The notes: generated by a model from the sequence alone, not told the origin. Numbered from the stretch's first letter, positions 45,259 through 56,121 are shown. The stretch is 64,000 nt of DNA from Novosphingobium fluoreni (GCF_014196615.1 NZ_JACIDY010000007.1:62001-126000), one strand, 5' to 3'. Program-made: numbers and translations.

Positions 45259-48069
45259 GTGAGCGACGAAACCGAGATTCTGGAGCCTCAGGGCCCTGCA
45301 GGCGAATACACCCGCGTCGACATCGTCGACGAGATGAAGAACAGCTACCTCGATTACGCGATGAGCGTGATCGTGGCACGCGCCCTGCCCGACGTGCGCG
45401 ACGGCCTGAAGCCGGTGCACCGGCGCATCCTCTACGCCAGCCAGGAAGGCGGCATGGTCGCCGGGCGGCCTTACCGCAAGTCCGCCAAGATCGTCGGCGA
45501 CGTGATGGGTAACTATCACCCGCACGGCGATAGCTCGATCTACGATGCCCTTGCCCGCATGACCCAGGACTGGTCGATGCGCGTTCCTCTGGTGGACGGC
45601 CAGGGCAACTTCGGCTCGATGGACCCCGATCCGCCGGCCTCGATGCGCTACACCGAAGCGCGCCTGGCTCGCGTCGCGAACTTCCTGCTGGAAGATCTCG
45701 ACAAGGATACAGTCAATTTCCAGGACAACTACGACGGCTCCCGCCAGGAGCCGCAAGTCCTGCCAGCGCGCTTCCCCAATCTGCTGGTCAACGGCGCGGG
45801 CGGTATCGCCGTCGGCATGGCGACCAATATTCCGCCCCACAACCTGGGCGAAGTGATCGACGGCTGCCTCGCCTACATCAATAACCCGGCGATTAGCGCG
45901 GAAGAGCTGTTCGAAATCATCCCCGGGCCAGACTTTCCCACGGCGCCGCTGATCCTCGGCAAGGCGGGAGCGCGCGCGGCGTATATAACCGGACGCGGGT
46001 CGGTCATCATGCGGTGCCGCTATGAGATCGAAGAAGCGAGAGGCTCCAACCGGGGCGGCCGCTCGATCGTGCTGACCTCGATACCGTTCCAGGTAGGCAA
46101 GTCCGGCCTGGTCGAGAAGATCGCCGACGCCGCAAAGGAAAAACGGATCGAAGGCATCGCCGACATCCGCGACGAATCGAATCGCCTCGGCGTACGCATC
46201 GTGATGGATCTCAAGCGTGAAGCGACGCCTGAGGTCGTGCTCAATCAGTTGTGGCGGCACACCCCTGCGCAATCGAGCTTCCCTGCGAACATGCTGGCGA
46301 TTCGTGGCGGCCGCCCCGAAATCCTGTCGCTGCGCGATATCATTCAGGCCTTCATCCAGTTCCGCGAAGAGGTCATCACTCGCCGCACCAAGTTTGAGCT
46401 GAACAAGGCGCGCGATCGCGCGCATATCTTACTTGGCCTGGTCGTTGCGGTCTCGAATCTCGACGAAGTGGTGAAGATCATCCGTGGCGCGCCGAACCCC
46501 GGCGAAGCCCGCAGCCGCCTGATGGCGCGCGAATGGCCGATCGGCGACATCGCACCCTATATTCGGCTGGTCGAAGCGATCGAACCCAACGCGGAAGAGA
46601 CCGGCGGCAGCTATCGCCTGTCCGAAACCCAGGTCCGCGCCATCCTCGACTTGCGGCTTCATCGCCTTACCGCGCTCGGCCGTGACGAGATCGGTGATGA
46701 GTTGAAGGAACTGGCGGTCAAGATCGAGGAGTTCCTCGCGATCCTGGCCGACCGGACCAAGCTTTATAAGGTCATGTGCGAGGAACTGGAGGCGGTGCGT
46801 GCCTTCGCGACACCGCGCTTGTCCGAGATCGTCGCTGCCGCAGATGGCATCGATGACGAAGACCTGATCGAGCGGGACGACATGGTCGTCACCGTCACGA
46901 TGGACGGCTACATCAAGCGCACGCCCCTCTCCACTTTCCGCGCGCAAAATCGCGGTGGCAAGGGCCGCGCTGGCATGGCGACGAAGGACGAGGACGTCGT
47001 GTCCGAGATGTTCGTCACCTCGACGCACAATCCCGTGCTGTTCTTCTCCACCAGCGGCAAGGTCTATCGCCTCAAGGTATGGCGCCTGCCCGAAGGTGGA
47101 CCGACCACGCGCGGCCGCCCGATCGTCAACCTCCTGCCTTCGCTGGACAAGGACGAGACAATCGCCACGGTGCTTCCGCTGCCAGAAGACGAAGGCACCT
47201 GGGGGGCGCTGCACGTTGTCTTCGCCACGGCCAAGGGCAACGTCCGCCGCAACGCGATGGATGCCTTCGCGAATATCCCCAGCAACGGCAAGTTCGCCAT
47301 GCGCTTCGAGGATGACAGTGCTGATCGCCTGATCGGTGTCGCACTGCTCGGGGCCGAGGACGATGTCCTGCTGGCCACCCGCCAGGGCAAGGCGATCCGA
47401 TTCGCAGGCGACGATGTGCGCGAATTCCAGAGCCGCACGTCCACCGGCGTGCGCGGCATGAGCCTCAAGTCCGATGACGAAGTCGTGTCGCTCTCGATCC
47501 TGCACCGCATCGGCACCACTGCCGAAGAGCGCGAGGCATACCTCCGCTTTGCGCCTTGGAAGACCGAGAAAGAAGGCGATCCCGATATGCCGGCGGACCG
47601 TTTCGCCGAGATGTCCTTGGGTGAACAATTCATCCTGACGGTCTGCGCGAACGGCTATGGCAAGCTGTCTTCCGCCTACGAATATCGCCGCACCGGGCGA
47701 GGTGGGCAAGGCATCACCAACATTGACAACGTGGCACGCAATGGCCCCGTTGTGGCGAGCTTCGCCGCGACCAAGGCTGATCAGCTGATGCTGGTAACCG
47801 ATCAGGCCAAGCTGATCCGCATCGGCCTGGATTCGCTGCGCGTGATCGGCCGTAACAGCGCCGGTGTGAAGCTGTTCGATGTCGGCAAGAACGAGCACGT
47901 CGTCAGCGCCGTGCGCATCGATGACAACCCGGAGCCTGAGAACGAGGCGGAAGCCGCGATCGTGGAAGAGATGGTGGCCCGCAGTGCCGACGAGGTCGAA
48001 ATCCCGATCGAAATCGACCGCGACGATCTGGACCCGAATGACGAGGATGCGGACGGAGACGACGCATGA
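45259..48069 (+). CDS. gyrA: DNA gyrase subunit A
   Basis: A 936-aa type II topoisomerase subunit that breaks and rejoins DNA to add negative supercoils. The catalytic Tyr is Y131 in SMRYTEARL. In the quinolone-resistance region (HGDSSIYD, H89-D96), positions matching E. coli Ser83 and Asp87 are S92 and D96, the susceptible residues. A GyrA box (QNRGGKGR) marks the wrapping C-terminal domain, and the tail is strongly acidic. Start is GTG. Its stop overlaps the next ATG. Confidence 0.98.
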   Translation: MSDETEILEPQGPAGEYTRVDIVDEMKNSYLDYAMSVIVARALPDVRDGLKPVHRRILYASQEGGMVAGRPYRKSAKIVGDVMGNYHPHGDSSIYDALARMTQDWSMRVPLVDGQGNFGSMDPDPPASMRYTEARLARVANFLLEDLDKDTVNFQDNYDGSRQEPQVLPARFPNLLVNGAGGIAVGMATNIPPHNLGEVIDGCLAYINNPAISAEELFEIIPGPDFPTAPLILGKAGARAAYITGRGSVIMRCRYEIEEARGSNRGGRSIVLTSIPFQVGKSGLVEKIADAAKEKRIEGIADIRDESNRLGVRIVMDLKREATPEVVLNQLWRHTPAQSSFPANMLAIRGGRPEILSLRDIIQAFIQFREEVITRRTKFELNKARDRAHILLGLVVAVSNLDEVVKIIRGAPNPGEARSRLMAREWPIGDIAPYIRLVEAIEPNAEETGGSYRLSETQVRAILDLRLHRLTALGRDEIGDELKELAVKIEEFLAILADRTKLYKVMCEELEAVRAFATPRLSEIVAAADGIDDEDLIERDDMVVTVTMDGYIKRTPLSTFRAQNRGGKGRAGMATKDEDVVSEMFVTSTHNPVLFFSTSGKVYRLKVWRLPEGGPTTRGRPIVNLLPSLDKDETIATVLPLPEDEGTWGALHVVFATAKGNVRRNAMDAFANIPSNGKFAMRFEDDSADRLIGVALLGAEDDVLLATRQGKAIRFAGDDVREFQSRTSTGVRGMSLKSDDEVVSLSILHRIGTTAEEREAYLRFAPWKTEKEGDPDMPADRFAEMSLGEQFILTVCANGYGKLSSAYEYRRTGRGGQGITNIDNVARNGPVVASFAATKADQLMLVTDQAKLIRIGLDSLRVIGRNSAGVKLFDVGKNEHVVSAVRIDDNPEPENEAEAAIVEEMVARSADEVEIPIEIDRDDLDPNDEDADGDDA

Positions 48070-48413
48070 CGGCATCCGTTGCCTACAAGGTGCTGACTGC
48101 CGAGCAGATGGCGCAGTTGGAGGCAGACGGATCGTTCGCGGGCGCCCCGGTCGATCTGGCGGATGGCTACATCCACTTGTCGACCGCGGACCAGCTTGAC
48201 GAGACGGTGGCGAAGCACTTCGCCGGCCAGTCAGGCTTGCACATCGCTGCGGTCGACCTTGATGTGCTGAGTGATGCGGTGAAGTGGGAGCCGTCGCGCG
48301 GTGGCGCGCTGTTTCCACATATCTACGGCGCGCTGCCGCTTTCGGCGGTCACGGCTTACGGCCCAGTGGAACTTGGCGACGACGGCAGGATCAGATTGCC
48401 GGTCGCCGGGTAA
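48066..48413 (+). CDS. DUF952 family protein
   Basis: A 115-aa protein with the DUF952 signatures YKVLTAEQ, LADGYIHLSTADQ and FPHIYGALPLSAV. The function of the family is not established; the His-containing motifs recall small glutathione-S-transferase-like or ART-like enzymes, but this is speculative. It starts in an ATGA overlap with gyrA, implying coupled translation. Confidence 0.85.
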   Translation: MTASVAYKVLTAEQMAQLEADGSFAGAPVDLADGYIHLSTADQLDETVAKHFAGQSGLHIAAVDLDVLSDAVKWEPSRGGALFPHIYGALPLSAVTAYGPVELGDDGRIRLPVAG

Positions 48414-48446
48414 CCTGATCTCTATTCAGATTCTTAGGCCAATTTC

Positions 48447-49784
48447 ATGATCCACCAAGTTCACATCATCGGCGGCGGCCTGGCCGGCAGCGAGGCAGCT
48501 TGGCAACTCGCCCGTCGCGGCGTCCGCGTGCGACTTTCCGAAATGCGCGGCACGGGTGAGCGCTCGCCGGCGCACCAGACCGATGCGCTGGCCGAACTCG
48601 TCTGCTCGAACTCGTTCCGCTCGGATGATGACGAGAAGAACGCGGTAGGCCTGCTGCATCACGAAATGCGCCAGCTGGACTCCCTCGTGATGACTGCCGC
48701 TGCCAAGGCGCAGGTTCCGGCCGGATCCGCTCTGGCGGTGGACCGGGACGTTTTCTCCGCCGAAGTGGAGGCCGCCCTTACCGCTCAGCCCACGCTGGAA
48801 ATCGTGCGCGAGCGCATCGATCGCCTGCCCGAAAGCGGCCTTACCATCGTCGCCACCGGCCCGCTGACCGCGGCATCGCTGGCCGACAGCATCGGCACGG
48901 CGACGGGGGCGGACAGTCTGGCCTTCTTCGATGCCATCGCCCCAATCGTCCATCGCGATACGATCGACATGGACATCTGCTGGATGGCCTCACGCTGGGA
49001 CAAGAGTGAAACCAAGGACTACATCAACTGCCCGATGAACAAGGAGCAGTACCTCGCTTTCCACGCGGGGCTGCTGGCGGGCGAAAAAACTTCGTTCAAG
49101 GAGTGGGAGGCGAACACGCCCTACTTCGACGGCTGCATGCCGATCGAAGTCATGGCCGAGCGTGGCCTGGATACCTTGCGCTTCGGGCCGATGAAGCCGG
49201 TCGGCCTGGACGATCCCCGAACCGGTCGTTGGCCCCACGCCGTCGTGCAGCTACGCCAGGACAACAAGCTGGGCACGATCTGGAACATGGTCGGCTTCCA
49301 AACCAAGCTTAAGCATGCCGAACAAGTGCGCCTGTTTCGGACGATCCCCGGCTTGGAAAATGCCGAATTTGCGCGCCTGGGCGGGCTGCATCGCAACACG
49401 TTTCTGAACTCGCCCATGCTGCTGGACCGGCAATTCCGGCTCAAGACGGCGCCGCATATCCGCTTCGGCGGACAGATCACGGGGTGTGAGGGCTATGTGG
49501 AGAGCGCCGCGATCGGCCTGCTTGCCGGAATGATGACCGCGATCGAGATCAGCGGTGATACGTGGACCGCGCCTCCCAGGACGACCGCGCTGGGGGCCCT
49601 GCTATCGCACATCACCGGCGATGCCGAGGCGGACAGCTATCAGCCAATGAATGTGAACTTCGGGCTTTTCCCACCTCTCCACGACGTTAAGAAAAAGCAG
49701 CGTAAAGAAGCTTACACGTCGCGTGCGAAGGCCGATCTGAGTACATGGCTGACCAGCGCAGAGCCCGCGGAATTGACCGCCTGA
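48447..49784 (+). CDS. trmFO: Folate-dependent tRNA-U54 methyltransferase TrmFO
   Basis: A 445-aa flavoenzyme forming 5-methyluridine at position 54 of tRNA from methylene-tetrahydrofolate. The FAD motif [19 protein letters not shown] opens the protein; [29 protein letters not shown] and NVNFGLFPP are family segments. It converges with the EF-hand gene, only 4 bp apart. Length matches the family. Confidence 0.96.
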   Translation: MIHQVHIIGGGLAGSEAAWQLARRGVRVRLSEMRGTGERSPAHQTDALAELVCSNSFRSDDDEKNAVGLLHHEMRQLDSLVMTAAAKAQVPAGSALAVDRDVFSAEVEAALTAQPTLEIVRERIDRLPESGLTIVATGPLTAASLADSIGTATGADSLAFFDAIAPIVHRDTIDMDICWMASRWDKSETKDYINCPMNKEQYLAFHAGLLAGEKTSFKEWEANTPYFDGCMPIEVMAERGLDTLRFGPMKPVGLDDPRTGRWPHAVVQLRQDNKLGTIWNMVGFQTKLKHAEQVRLFRTIPGLENAEFARLGGLHRNTFLNSPMLLDRQFRLKTAPHIRFGGQITGCEGYVESAAIGLLAGMMTAIEISGDTWTAPPRTTALGALLSHITGDAEADSYQPMNVNFGLFPPLHDVKKKQRKEAYTSRAKADLSTWLTSAEPAELTA

Positions 49785-49788
49785 CGCA

Positions 49789-50250
49789 TTAGCAGCTGCA
49801 CTTGGCCTTCGGTTTGGGCGGGGGCGCGGTGGTGCGGAATTCCTGCGGCGTGAGGACAAGATCACGATCGGCATCGGCCTGCGCAAACTTCTCCACCGTG
49901 GCAGACGCCCATTCCTCGAAAGTAAGGAGGTTATTGCCGTCCTTGTCCAGCTTGCGGAACGCGGCCGTGCGCGTGGAAAGCAGTTCGTGACGGGTGATGC
50001 GCCCGTCGCCATCGCGATCGTAGCGGCGAAAGCGGCGCTGTTCGTTGGTCTGCTCGATCGCTTCGGGCGGTGTCGGTCCGCGCAGGCCGGCCACATTGGC
50101 GCTGGGCAGCGGTTCGGGCGGGCCAGACCGCGAGGCGATCGGCATCGGTGGCGGCGCGCCTCGCTCCACCTCTGCCCGGCCTTGCAGCCAGAACAGGCCA
50201 GCGGCCACGAAAAGCAGCGCGGCAACCGCGCCCAGCACGATACGATTCAT
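49789..50250 (-). CDS. Secreted/anchored EF-hand protein
   Basis: A 153-aa protein with an N-terminal hydrophobic signal or anchor (IVLGAVAALLFVAAGLFWL), a Pro-rich stretch, and three EF-hand-like loops: DRDGDGRITRHE, DKDGNNLLTFEE and DADRDLVLTPQE. The last is the most degenerate. It probably binds calcium in the periplasm. It ends with a Cys-containing KAKCSC tail. ATG 50250 is chosen; longer forms would overlap the next gene. Confidence 0.87.
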   Translation of the reverse strand: MNRIVLGAVAALLFVAAGLFWLQGRAEVERGAPPPMPIASRSGPPEPLPSANVAGLRGPTPPEAIEQTNEQRRFRRYDRDGDGRITRHELLSTRTAAFRKLDKDGNNLLTFEEWASATVEKFAQADADRDLVLTPQEFRTTAPPPKPKAKCSC

Positions 50251-50284
50251 TGTTGAGCCCCCTGCCGGCCCGGTTAGCAGGGGG

Positions 50285-50950
50285 TTAAAGCCCCAGCAAT
50301 CCCAGCTTGAGCGCTTCCAGCATCGCAGCGGGGGAAGCGGCACCGGCTTCCGAGCCACTCACCCGACGCCGACGTGTAAGGCCGGCAAGCACCCGCAAGG
50401 ATCGCAACGGGCGGCTGACTCGCGGGAGCTTCCGGGGCTGCGTATCGGCTAGGGTGGAGGCCAACGCCCGCTCATCGTCACGGCCCAAACGGGTGGCGAG
50501 GTCTTCCGCGGCCCAAATCCGGCCCAGCGTCATCGCTGCCTGCTCATCGCGGGCGCATCCCAGTACTTGGGCCAAGGCCGCGCAGGCCGCGCCACGCCCC
50601 TCGGCGAACTTGCTCATGGAATCCGCGCCCAAGGGTGAGGGCGCGGTCATCGCCTCCCAGGCATCGACCAGCACCTGGGCATCGGCGTGCCGACTGCCCC
50701 AGCTGCGCAGCGCAGCCAGGATAGGCTCGCCCTCAGGCCAGGTTTGTGGCGACTGTGCGATCGACTCCCGCCACCAGGCCAGACGCAACTGCGCCAGCAT
50801 GGGCTCACTGGAGCGCCGGATCAGCGTTGCGAGCCGGGCATCCAGCGCAAGAAGCGCCAGCGTCGGCTGCCGAGCCGAAGCCGACGCATAGACCAGCGAC
50901 AAACGGGCCACCGCCGGAAGCGAGGCGACAAGGGGATCGTCCTGCGACAT
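50285..50950 (-). CDS. Squalene/phytoene synthase-fold protein without catalytic Asp motifs
   Basis: A 221-aa helical protein related to squalene/phytoene synthases, recognised by LAQLRLAWWRESI and by the helical layout (AAEDLATRLGRDDERA). True synthases carry two DxxxD motifs; neither is visible here. It therefore resembles the NDUFAF6-type branch linked to respiratory complex I assembly in eukaryotes; a similar role is inferred. It lies downstream of pdhB on the same strand. Confidence 0.7.
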   Translation of the reverse strand: MSQDDPLVASLPAVARLSLVYASASARQPTLALLALDARLATLIRRSSEPMLAQLRLAWWRESIAQSPQTWPEGEPILAALRSWGSRHADAQVLVDAWEAMTAPSPLGADSMSKFAEGRGAACAALAQVLGCARDEQAAMTLGRIWAAEDLATRLGRDDERALASTLADTQPRKLPRVSRPLRSLRVLAGLTRRRRVSGSEAGAASPAAMLEALKLGLLGL

Positions 50951-50967
50951 GATCGTCTAAAGCTTTC

Positions 50968-50997
50968 GGGCGTTACGCGCATTCGCGCGTAACGCCC
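50968..50997 (-). terminator. Strong hairpin downstream of pdhB
   Basis: Thirteen-bp perfect arms (GGGCGTTACGCGC and GCGCGTAACGCCC) with a 4-nt loop, 9 bp after the pdhB stop and 18 bp before the phytoene-synthase-like start. There is no proper U tract on the minus strand (GAAAGCTTTAG), so it may terminate inefficiently or protect the pdhAB mRNA 3' end. Confidence 0.7.
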
Positions 50998-51005
50998 TCC
51001 AAGCC

Positions 51006-52490
51006 TCAGCGATAGCAGACCTTCTTCACCGCCGCGATCACGCGATCGACGTCGATCAATGCCGCCTTCTCCAAGTTGGCGGCGTAGGGCAGCGGCACAT
51101 CCTCATCACAGACGCGAAGAACCGGGGCATCGAGGTCGTCAAAGCCTTCCTCCATGCAGATCGTGATGATTTCTGACGCGATGGAGCAGACCGGAAAACC
51201 TTCCTCGACAACGACCATGCGGTTCGTCTTCTTAAGACTTTCCAGAACGGTAGCCTTGTCCAGCGGACGCAGAGTCCGCAAGTCCACCACTTCGACTTCG
51301 ATACCTTCGCCCGCCAGCTTCTCAGCCGCCTCCAGCGAGACGCCGACGCCGATGGAGTAGGAGACGATCGTTACGCTCGTGCCTTCCCGCACGATGCGGG
51401 CCTTGCCGATCGGCAGGACGTGATCGTCTAGCTCGGGCAGTTCGAACGAGCGACCATAGACCAGCTCGTTCTCCAGAAACACAACCGGGTCTTCAGAACG
51501 GATCGCAGCCTTCAGCAGCCCCTTGGCATCCGAAGCGTCATAAGGCGCGATCACCACCAGGCCCGGCACCGACGCGTACCAAGGGCCGTAGTTCTGCGAG
51601 TGCTGCGCCGCGACGCGAGCTGCCGCGCCGTTCGGTCCACGGAACACCACCGGACAGCGCATCTGGCCGCCAGACATGTAGTTGGTCTTCGCCGCAGAGT
51701 TGATGATATGATCGATCGCCTGCATGGCGAAGTTGAACGTCATAAACTCTACGATCGGACGCAGGCCGCCCATCGCCGCACCAGTGCCGATGCCGGCAAA
51801 ACCGTACTCGGTGATCGGCGTGTCGATCACACGCTTGGGGCCGAATTCCTCCAGCAAGCCTTGCGTGACCTTGTAGGCGCCCTGGTACTCTGCGACTTCC
51901 TCGCCCATGATGAAGACGCGCTCGTCCCGGCGCATTTCCTCAGCCATGGCATCGCGCAAGGCCTCGCGCACCGTCGCCGTCTTCATATTGACGCCGTGCG
52001 GCACTTCGTCGGACTTTGCGGGCTTGATGTCGCTTCCAAGCTGGGTGGTTCCGGTTTCCAGCTCGGCCTTGTCGTCCTTCTCACTGGCCTTATCGGCCTT
52101 GGACTCATCCGCCTTGAGGTCTTTCTCGGGTTCCTCGACCTTGGGCGCGCCGCCCTTCTTGGCCTTGGGCTTTTCCTTTGCCGGCTGCTCATCGGCCTTG
52201 GCCTGAGGAGCGGGTTCGGGCGAACTGCTCGCCTCGGAGACGTCCTCATCCTCGCCCGCCATGATGGCGATCACCGTACCGACCTTCACGCCGTCCGTGC
52301 CCTCCGGCACGACGAGCTTGCCGACCTTGCCTTCGTCGACCGCTTCGAACTCCATCGTCGCCTTGTCGGTCTCGATCTCGGCCAGAACGTCACCGGAGGA
52401 CACCTCATCGCCTTCCTTGACCAGCCACTTGGCAAGCTTGCCCTCCTCCATCGTGGGGGAAAGCGCCGGCATTTTTACTTCGACCGGCAT
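51006..52490 (-). CDS. pdhB: Pyruvate dehydrogenase E1 beta with N-terminal lipoyl domain
   Basis: A 494-aa protein: a lipoyl domain at 1-80 (lipoylated K43 in ETDKATMEF, almost identical to that of E2), an acidic/Lys-rich linker (~85-165), then the transketolase-like E1 beta domain ([30 protein letters not shown], the [12 protein letters not shown] segment). Lipoyl-bearing E1 beta is a known feature of alphaproteobacterial complexes. The ATG overlaps the pdhA stop (TGATG). Confidence 0.97.
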   Translation of the reverse strand: MPVEVKMPALSPTMEEGKLAKWLVKEGDEVSSGDVLAEIETDKATMEFEAVDEGKVGKLVVPEGTDGVKVGTVIAIMAGEDEDVSEASSSPEPAPQAKADEQPAKEKPKAKKGGAPKVEEPEKDLKADESKADKASEKDDKAELETGTTQLGSDIKPAKSDEVPHGVNMKTATVREALRDAMAEEMRRDERVFIMGEEVAEYQGAYKVTQGLLEEFGPKRVIDTPITEYGFAGIGTGAAMGGLRPIVEFMTFNFAMQAIDHIINSAAKTNYMSGGQMRCPVVFRGPNGAAARVAAQHSQNYGPWYASVPGLVVIAPYDASDAKGLLKAAIRSEDPVVFLENELVYGRSFELPELDDHVLPIGKARIVREGTSVTIVSYSIGVGVSLEAAEKLAGEGIEVEVVDLRTLRPLDKATVLESLKKTNRMVVVEEGFPVCSIASEIITICMEEGFDDLDAPVLRVCDEDVPLPYAANLEKAALIDVDRVIAAVKKVCYR

Positions 52491-53557
52491 CAGTATGTCT
52501 CCACCAGAACGTCGGTATACAGTTCGGACGCATCCGGCTCGGGCGAGCTTTCGGCAAAGTCGGCCGCCTGGCCAACGCTGGCGCGCACGCGCTTGTCGAT
52601 TTCCTTCAGGCTTGCTTCGGCCACACCCATTTCCATCAGCTCGGTTTTCGCATGTTCGATCGGGTCACGCTTTTCGCGTACGCCCTGCACTTCTTCACGC
52701 GTGCGGTACTTGGCGGGGTCCGACATCGAGTGGCCGCGATAGCGATAAGTGTTCAGCTCCATCAGAACCGGCCCGTTGCCGCCGCGCACGTGCTCGATCG
52801 CGATCTCTGCCGCCTTGCGCACTTCCAGCACGTCCATGCCGTTGACCTGCATCCCGGGGATGCGGAACGCGGTGCCGCGACGATAGAAATGCGTTTCCGC
52901 TGAAGAGCGGCTGACCGCCGTACCCATCGCGTACTGATTGTTCTCGATCACGAAGATGATCGGCAGCTTCCATAGCGAGGCCATGTTGAAGCTTTCGTAG
53001 ACCTGGCCCTGGTTGGCCGCGCCGTCACCAAAGTAGGCCAGCGTCACGCCGCCATCCTCGCGGTACTTGTGGGCAAAGGCCAGGCCCGAACCCAGCGGCA
53101 CTTGCGCGCCGACGATGCCGTGACCGCCGTAGAAGCCATGCTCCACGCTGAACATGTGCATGGAGCCGCCTTTGCCTTTCGAGATACCCGAATGGCGGCC
53201 GGTCAATTCAGCCATGATGACCTTGGGATCGATGCCGTAGGCCAGCATGTGCCCATGATCACGATAGCCGGTGATGACCGAGTCCAGGCCGCCCTTCAGC
53301 GCTGATTGCAGGCCGACCGCGACCGCTTCCTGACCAATGTAGAGGTGGCAGAACCCGCCAATGAGGCCGAGGCCATAAAGCTGCCCCGCCTTCTCTTCAA
53401 ACCGGCGGATGAGCAACATCTGCTCATAGAAGTGCAGCAATTCTTCCTTGCTGGCCTTGTAACGCCGGTCAGCGGCGTGCTTCTCGGCCAAGCTGTGGAG
53501 CGCGAAATCCTCTTCCCGCTCGGCAATCTCTGACGGCGACGGCTCAGCGTTCGACAA
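52490..53557 (-). CDS. pdhA: Pyruvate dehydrogenase E1 alpha
   Basis: A 355-aa thiamine-diphosphate-dependent subunit that decarboxylates pyruvate. The TPP motif is [17 protein letters not shown] ending in IENN; the phosphorylation-loop-like region [14 protein letters not shown] is present. A TTG start at 53557, with AGGGAAA five nt before it, is preferred; the in-frame ATG at 53653 lies in a stretch that reads as promoter or leader. The E2 and E3 partners are encoded 40 kb away in this window. Confidence 0.95.
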   Translation of the reverse strand: MSNAEPSPSEIAEREEDFALHSLAEKHAADRRYKASKEELLHFYEQMLLIRRFEEKAGQLYGLGLIGGFCHLYIGQEAVAVGLQSALKGGLDSVITGYRDHGHMLAYGIDPKVIMAELTGRHSGISKGKGGSMHMFSVEHGFYGGHGIVGAQVPLGSGLAFAHKYREDGGVTLAYFGDGAANQGQVYESFNMASLWKLPIIFVIENNQYAMGTAVSRSSAETHFYRRGTAFRIPGMQVNGMDVLEVRKAAEIAIEHVRGGNGPVLMELNTYRYRGHSMSDPAKYRTREEVQGVREKRDPIEHAKTELMEMGVAEASLKEIDKRVRASVGQAADFAESSPEPDASELYTDVLVETY

Positions 53558-53669
53558 AGCAGTTTCCCTGATGTTTGTGCGATTCTTACAAGGATATAGG
53601 ACCCTGACCCGCGCAGAGAAACCCATCACGGTTGCGTTTTCTAATCCTCGCAACGACCTTGCGAAAAAA

Positions 53670-53990
53670 CTACCGCTGCTGCGGCAGAAGCATCACCATC
53701 TCGTCAGGATGCGCAACATTCAGGTTCCGGCGCAGTAGTTCGCCGGCAAGGTCCGGGTCGGCCTGATGCGGATCAAGCAAATCAACGCGGTTGCGCAGCT
53801 GGCCGCGCAACTCATTCAATTGTGCGATCTGCTTCTCATGCTGGACCAGGAGCCGCTCATTCTCGCTCCAAGCGAGGAAGCCGCTGGGGCCCGCGACGAC
53901 GAACCCGCCCATCAACAGCAACGCTACGAGAGCGCCGGCCTGGACGGCACGGTCCTTGACGAATTTGGGTTCCCGGCGCGACGTTTTCAT
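53670..53990 (-). CDS. ftsB: Septum formation initiator FtsB/DivIC family protein
   Basis: A 106-aa single-pass membrane protein. A short basic cytoplasmic tail is followed by a membrane helix (AGALVALLLMGGFVVAGPSGF) and a coiled coil (ENERLLVQHEKQIAQLNELRGQL), then a conserved end HPDEMVMLLP. FtsB links FtsQ and FtsL in the divisome. ATG 53990 is preferred to 54008 because the extra residues use rare TTA codons. It lies upstream of pdhA as in other alphaproteobacteria. Confidence 0.85.
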   Translation of the reverse strand: MKTSRREPKFVKDRAVQAGALVALLLMGGFVVAGPSGFLAWSENERLLVQHEKQIAQLNELRGQLRNRVDLLDPHQADPDLAGELLRRNLNVAHPDEMVMLLPQQR

Positions 53991-54192
53991 ACTTCGTAAT
54001 AAAGCCATAAAATCCCGCTCGCTTCAACAGAATACCGGGCATTCACGCCGCCATTTGTCGCAATTCGGTGGGGGTCATTTGGTTGCCGTGGGATGTGGCC
54101 TCGCCTGAAATCCGGACCGCGCTTTTCCTTGTGCTTTTGCGCGCGCATCCTAGATTCACGCACCAGGATCACCATCGGAGCACCACCGGAGC

Positions 54193-55410
54193 ATGACAGC
54201 GGCACCCGACACCTACGCGGCCGACGAGTTGAAGCTGACTCCGCCTGATCCCGTGCCCGCTGTCACCCCCGAACGGGCGGCAGGACTGGTGCCCGTGGGC
54301 GAGGAGCAGAAGTCTAAGTTGGACCTGCGCGTCTCCGAATATGTTTCCGACCTGATCGCGCAGGATGCCAACTCCCCCGAGTTCGGCAAACGCGTGGACG
54401 AGATCACCAACATGGGCCGGCGCGAAATCGCGGAGGCTGCCGGACAGTCAAACCGTTTCCTCGATCGACCGGTCCGCGCCATGGATGGCACCAGCGGCGT
54501 GGGAGCCGACCTGGCGGAACTGCGTCGGACGGTCGAAGACCTGGACCCATCGCGCAAGGGCAACTTGCTGGCGCCCCGCAAGATCTTCGGCGTCATCCCG
54601 TTCGGCAGCAAGTTGAAGAACTATTTCGACAGCTATCAGAGCGCGCAAAGCCATATCAGCGCGATCCTGGCCCGCCTCCAAAGCGGCAAGGATGAGCTGC
54701 TGATGGACAATGCCGCGATCGACGTGGAGCGGCAGAACCTGTGGAAGGCGCTCGGCAAGCTGGAACAGATGATCCACATGTCAAAGGCGCTGGACCGCGA
54801 ACTGGAACAGAGCGCGGCAGACCTGGACCATTCCGATCCGGCCAAGGCCAAGGCTATCCGCGAGACGGCATTGTTCTATGTCCGCCAGCGAACTCAGGAT
54901 CTGCTGACGCAGATGGCGGTATCGGTGCAGGGGTACCTGGCGCTCGATCTGGTCAAGAAGAACAATGTGGAACTGATCAAGGGTGTGGATCGCGCTTCGA
55001 CGACGACGGTCGGCGCGTTGCGTACCGCGGTGACCGTAGCACAGGCGACGACCAGCCAGAAGCTGGTGCTGGATCAGATCACCGCGCTGAACACGACGAC
55101 CGCCAATATCATCGACGCCACCGGCCGGATGCTGAAGGACAATACCGCGCGTATCCACGAACAGGCCGCCGGTGCCACGATCCCGCTGGAGACGCTCAGC
55201 CGCGCATTCCAGAACATCTACGACACCATGGATTCCATCGACACCTTCAAGATGAAGGCGCTCGAAAACATGAAGCAAACCGTCGTCGCGCTGGAGGGCG
55301 AAGTGGGCAAGTCGAAGGCGTACATCGCCCGCGCGCAGGGGCAGGCGGACGCCAAGCTGGAGGCGCGGGGCGCGACAGCCGAAAAGGGCTTGCTGGGGTC
55401 TCTGGACTAA
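54193..55410 (+). CDS. TelA/toxic-anion-resistance family protein
   Basis: A 405-aa soluble helical protein of the TelA/KlaA-YaaN family. Typical segments are GVIPFGSKLKNYFDSYQSAQSHI, LQSGKDELLMDNAAIDVER and LVLDQITALNTTTANIID. The family is tied to tellurite or other toxic-anion resistance and phage inhibition, but the mechanism is unknown. The next gene 6 bp downstream encodes an XpaC-like membrane protein, the pairing known from the Bacillus xpaC-yaaN operon. Confidence 0.92.
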   Translation: MTAAPDTYAADELKLTPPDPVPAVTPERAAGLVPVGEEQKSKLDLRVSEYVSDLIAQDANSPEFGKRVDEITNMGRREIAEAAGQSNRFLDRPVRAMDGTSGVGADLAELRRTVEDLDPSRKGNLLAPRKIFGVIPFGSKLKNYFDSYQSAQSHISAILARLQSGKDELLMDNAAIDVERQNLWKALGKLEQMIHMSKALDRELEQSAADLDHSDPAKAKAIRETALFYVRQRTQDLLTQMAVSVQGYLALDLVKKNNVELIKGVDRASTTTVGALRTAVTVAQATTSQKLVLDQITALNTTTANIIDATGRMLKDNTARIHEQAAGATIPLETLSRAFQNIYDTMDSIDTFKMKALENMKQTVVALEGEVGKSKAYIARAQGQADAKLEARGATAEKGLLGSLD

Positions 55411-55416
55411 ACCACC

Positions 55417-56115
55417 ATGCCCAGTGATCGTCGACCTGTTCCCTTATCCATCCTGCGCGAGGCGCGACGGCAACGTGCGGCGAGACTGCGGCGGGCGCGG
55501 CAAAAGCGGTGGGAGTGGCGGATGCGCCGCTTGCGCCGTGCGGTATTGGCCGTTGTCGCGATCGCCGTGGTGACCGTCGGGGCTGGCCTTGTCATCAGCG
55601 GCCTACCGGACAACACTTATCTTCTGGCAATGCTGATCGCGTTCATCGCATTCTGGGTACTGGCCCTCCACCCGGCCAGCCCGAAGCCGAGATCGGAAGA
55701 TCTGGCGGAAGTTGATCTGGCAGAACTTGCAGGCACGACCGAGCTTTGGCTGGAAGGCAAACGCAACGCCCTCCCCTCGCCCGCTCTCGATGCGATAGAC
55801 ATGATCGGGGTACGTCTGGAACAACTGGCGCCGCAACTGGAGACGTTGGACCCGAACGCCCCTGCTTCGCGCGAGGTACGCAAGCTGCTGACGGAACACC
55901 TGCCGGGCCTGGTCAACAGCTACACCCGCATTCCGTCGTCGCTGCGGGGCCGTGAGAATGCAGGATCGACTCCGGCTCGCCAGGTTACGGAGGGCCTGCA
56001 CGTCATCGCGAAGGAGATCGAGGCGATGTCTCTCGATCTGTCGCGCAATGACTTGGATGCGCTGGCCGTGCGCGGTCGTTTCCTGGAAACCCGCTACATC
56101 GCCGCGCCAGAATAA
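55417..56115 (+). CDS. XpaC-like membrane protein, TelA partner
   Basis: A 232-aa protein. A very basic N-terminal tail ([15 protein letters not shown]) precedes two adjoining membrane helices (LAVVAIAVVTVGAGLVISG and LLAMLIAFIAFWVLAL), then a helical cytoplasmic domain with LLTEHLPGLVNSYTRIP. The layout and the TelA neighbour fit the XpaC family. Exact function unknown; identification rests mainly on context and topology. Confidence 0.7.
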   Translation: MPSDRRPVPLSILREARRQRAARLRRARQKRWEWRMRRLRRAVLAVVAIAVVTVGAGLVISGLPDNTYLLAMLIAFIAFWVLALHPASPKPRSEDLAEVDLAELAGTTELWLEGKRNALPSPALDAIDMIGVRLEQLAPQLETLDPNAPASREVRKLLTEHLPGLVNSYTRIPSSLRGRENAGSTPARQVTEGLHVIAKEIEAMSLDLSRNDLDALAVRGRFLETRYIAAPE

Positions 56116-56121
56116 AAAGAT

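Noticed and set aside
46429-48318. Long open frame (629 codons) antisense to gyrA
   Set aside because: GyrA is unmistakable on the other strand. The antisense translation is His/Arg/Asp-rich with no family resemblance, as expected from the mirror of GC-biased codons.
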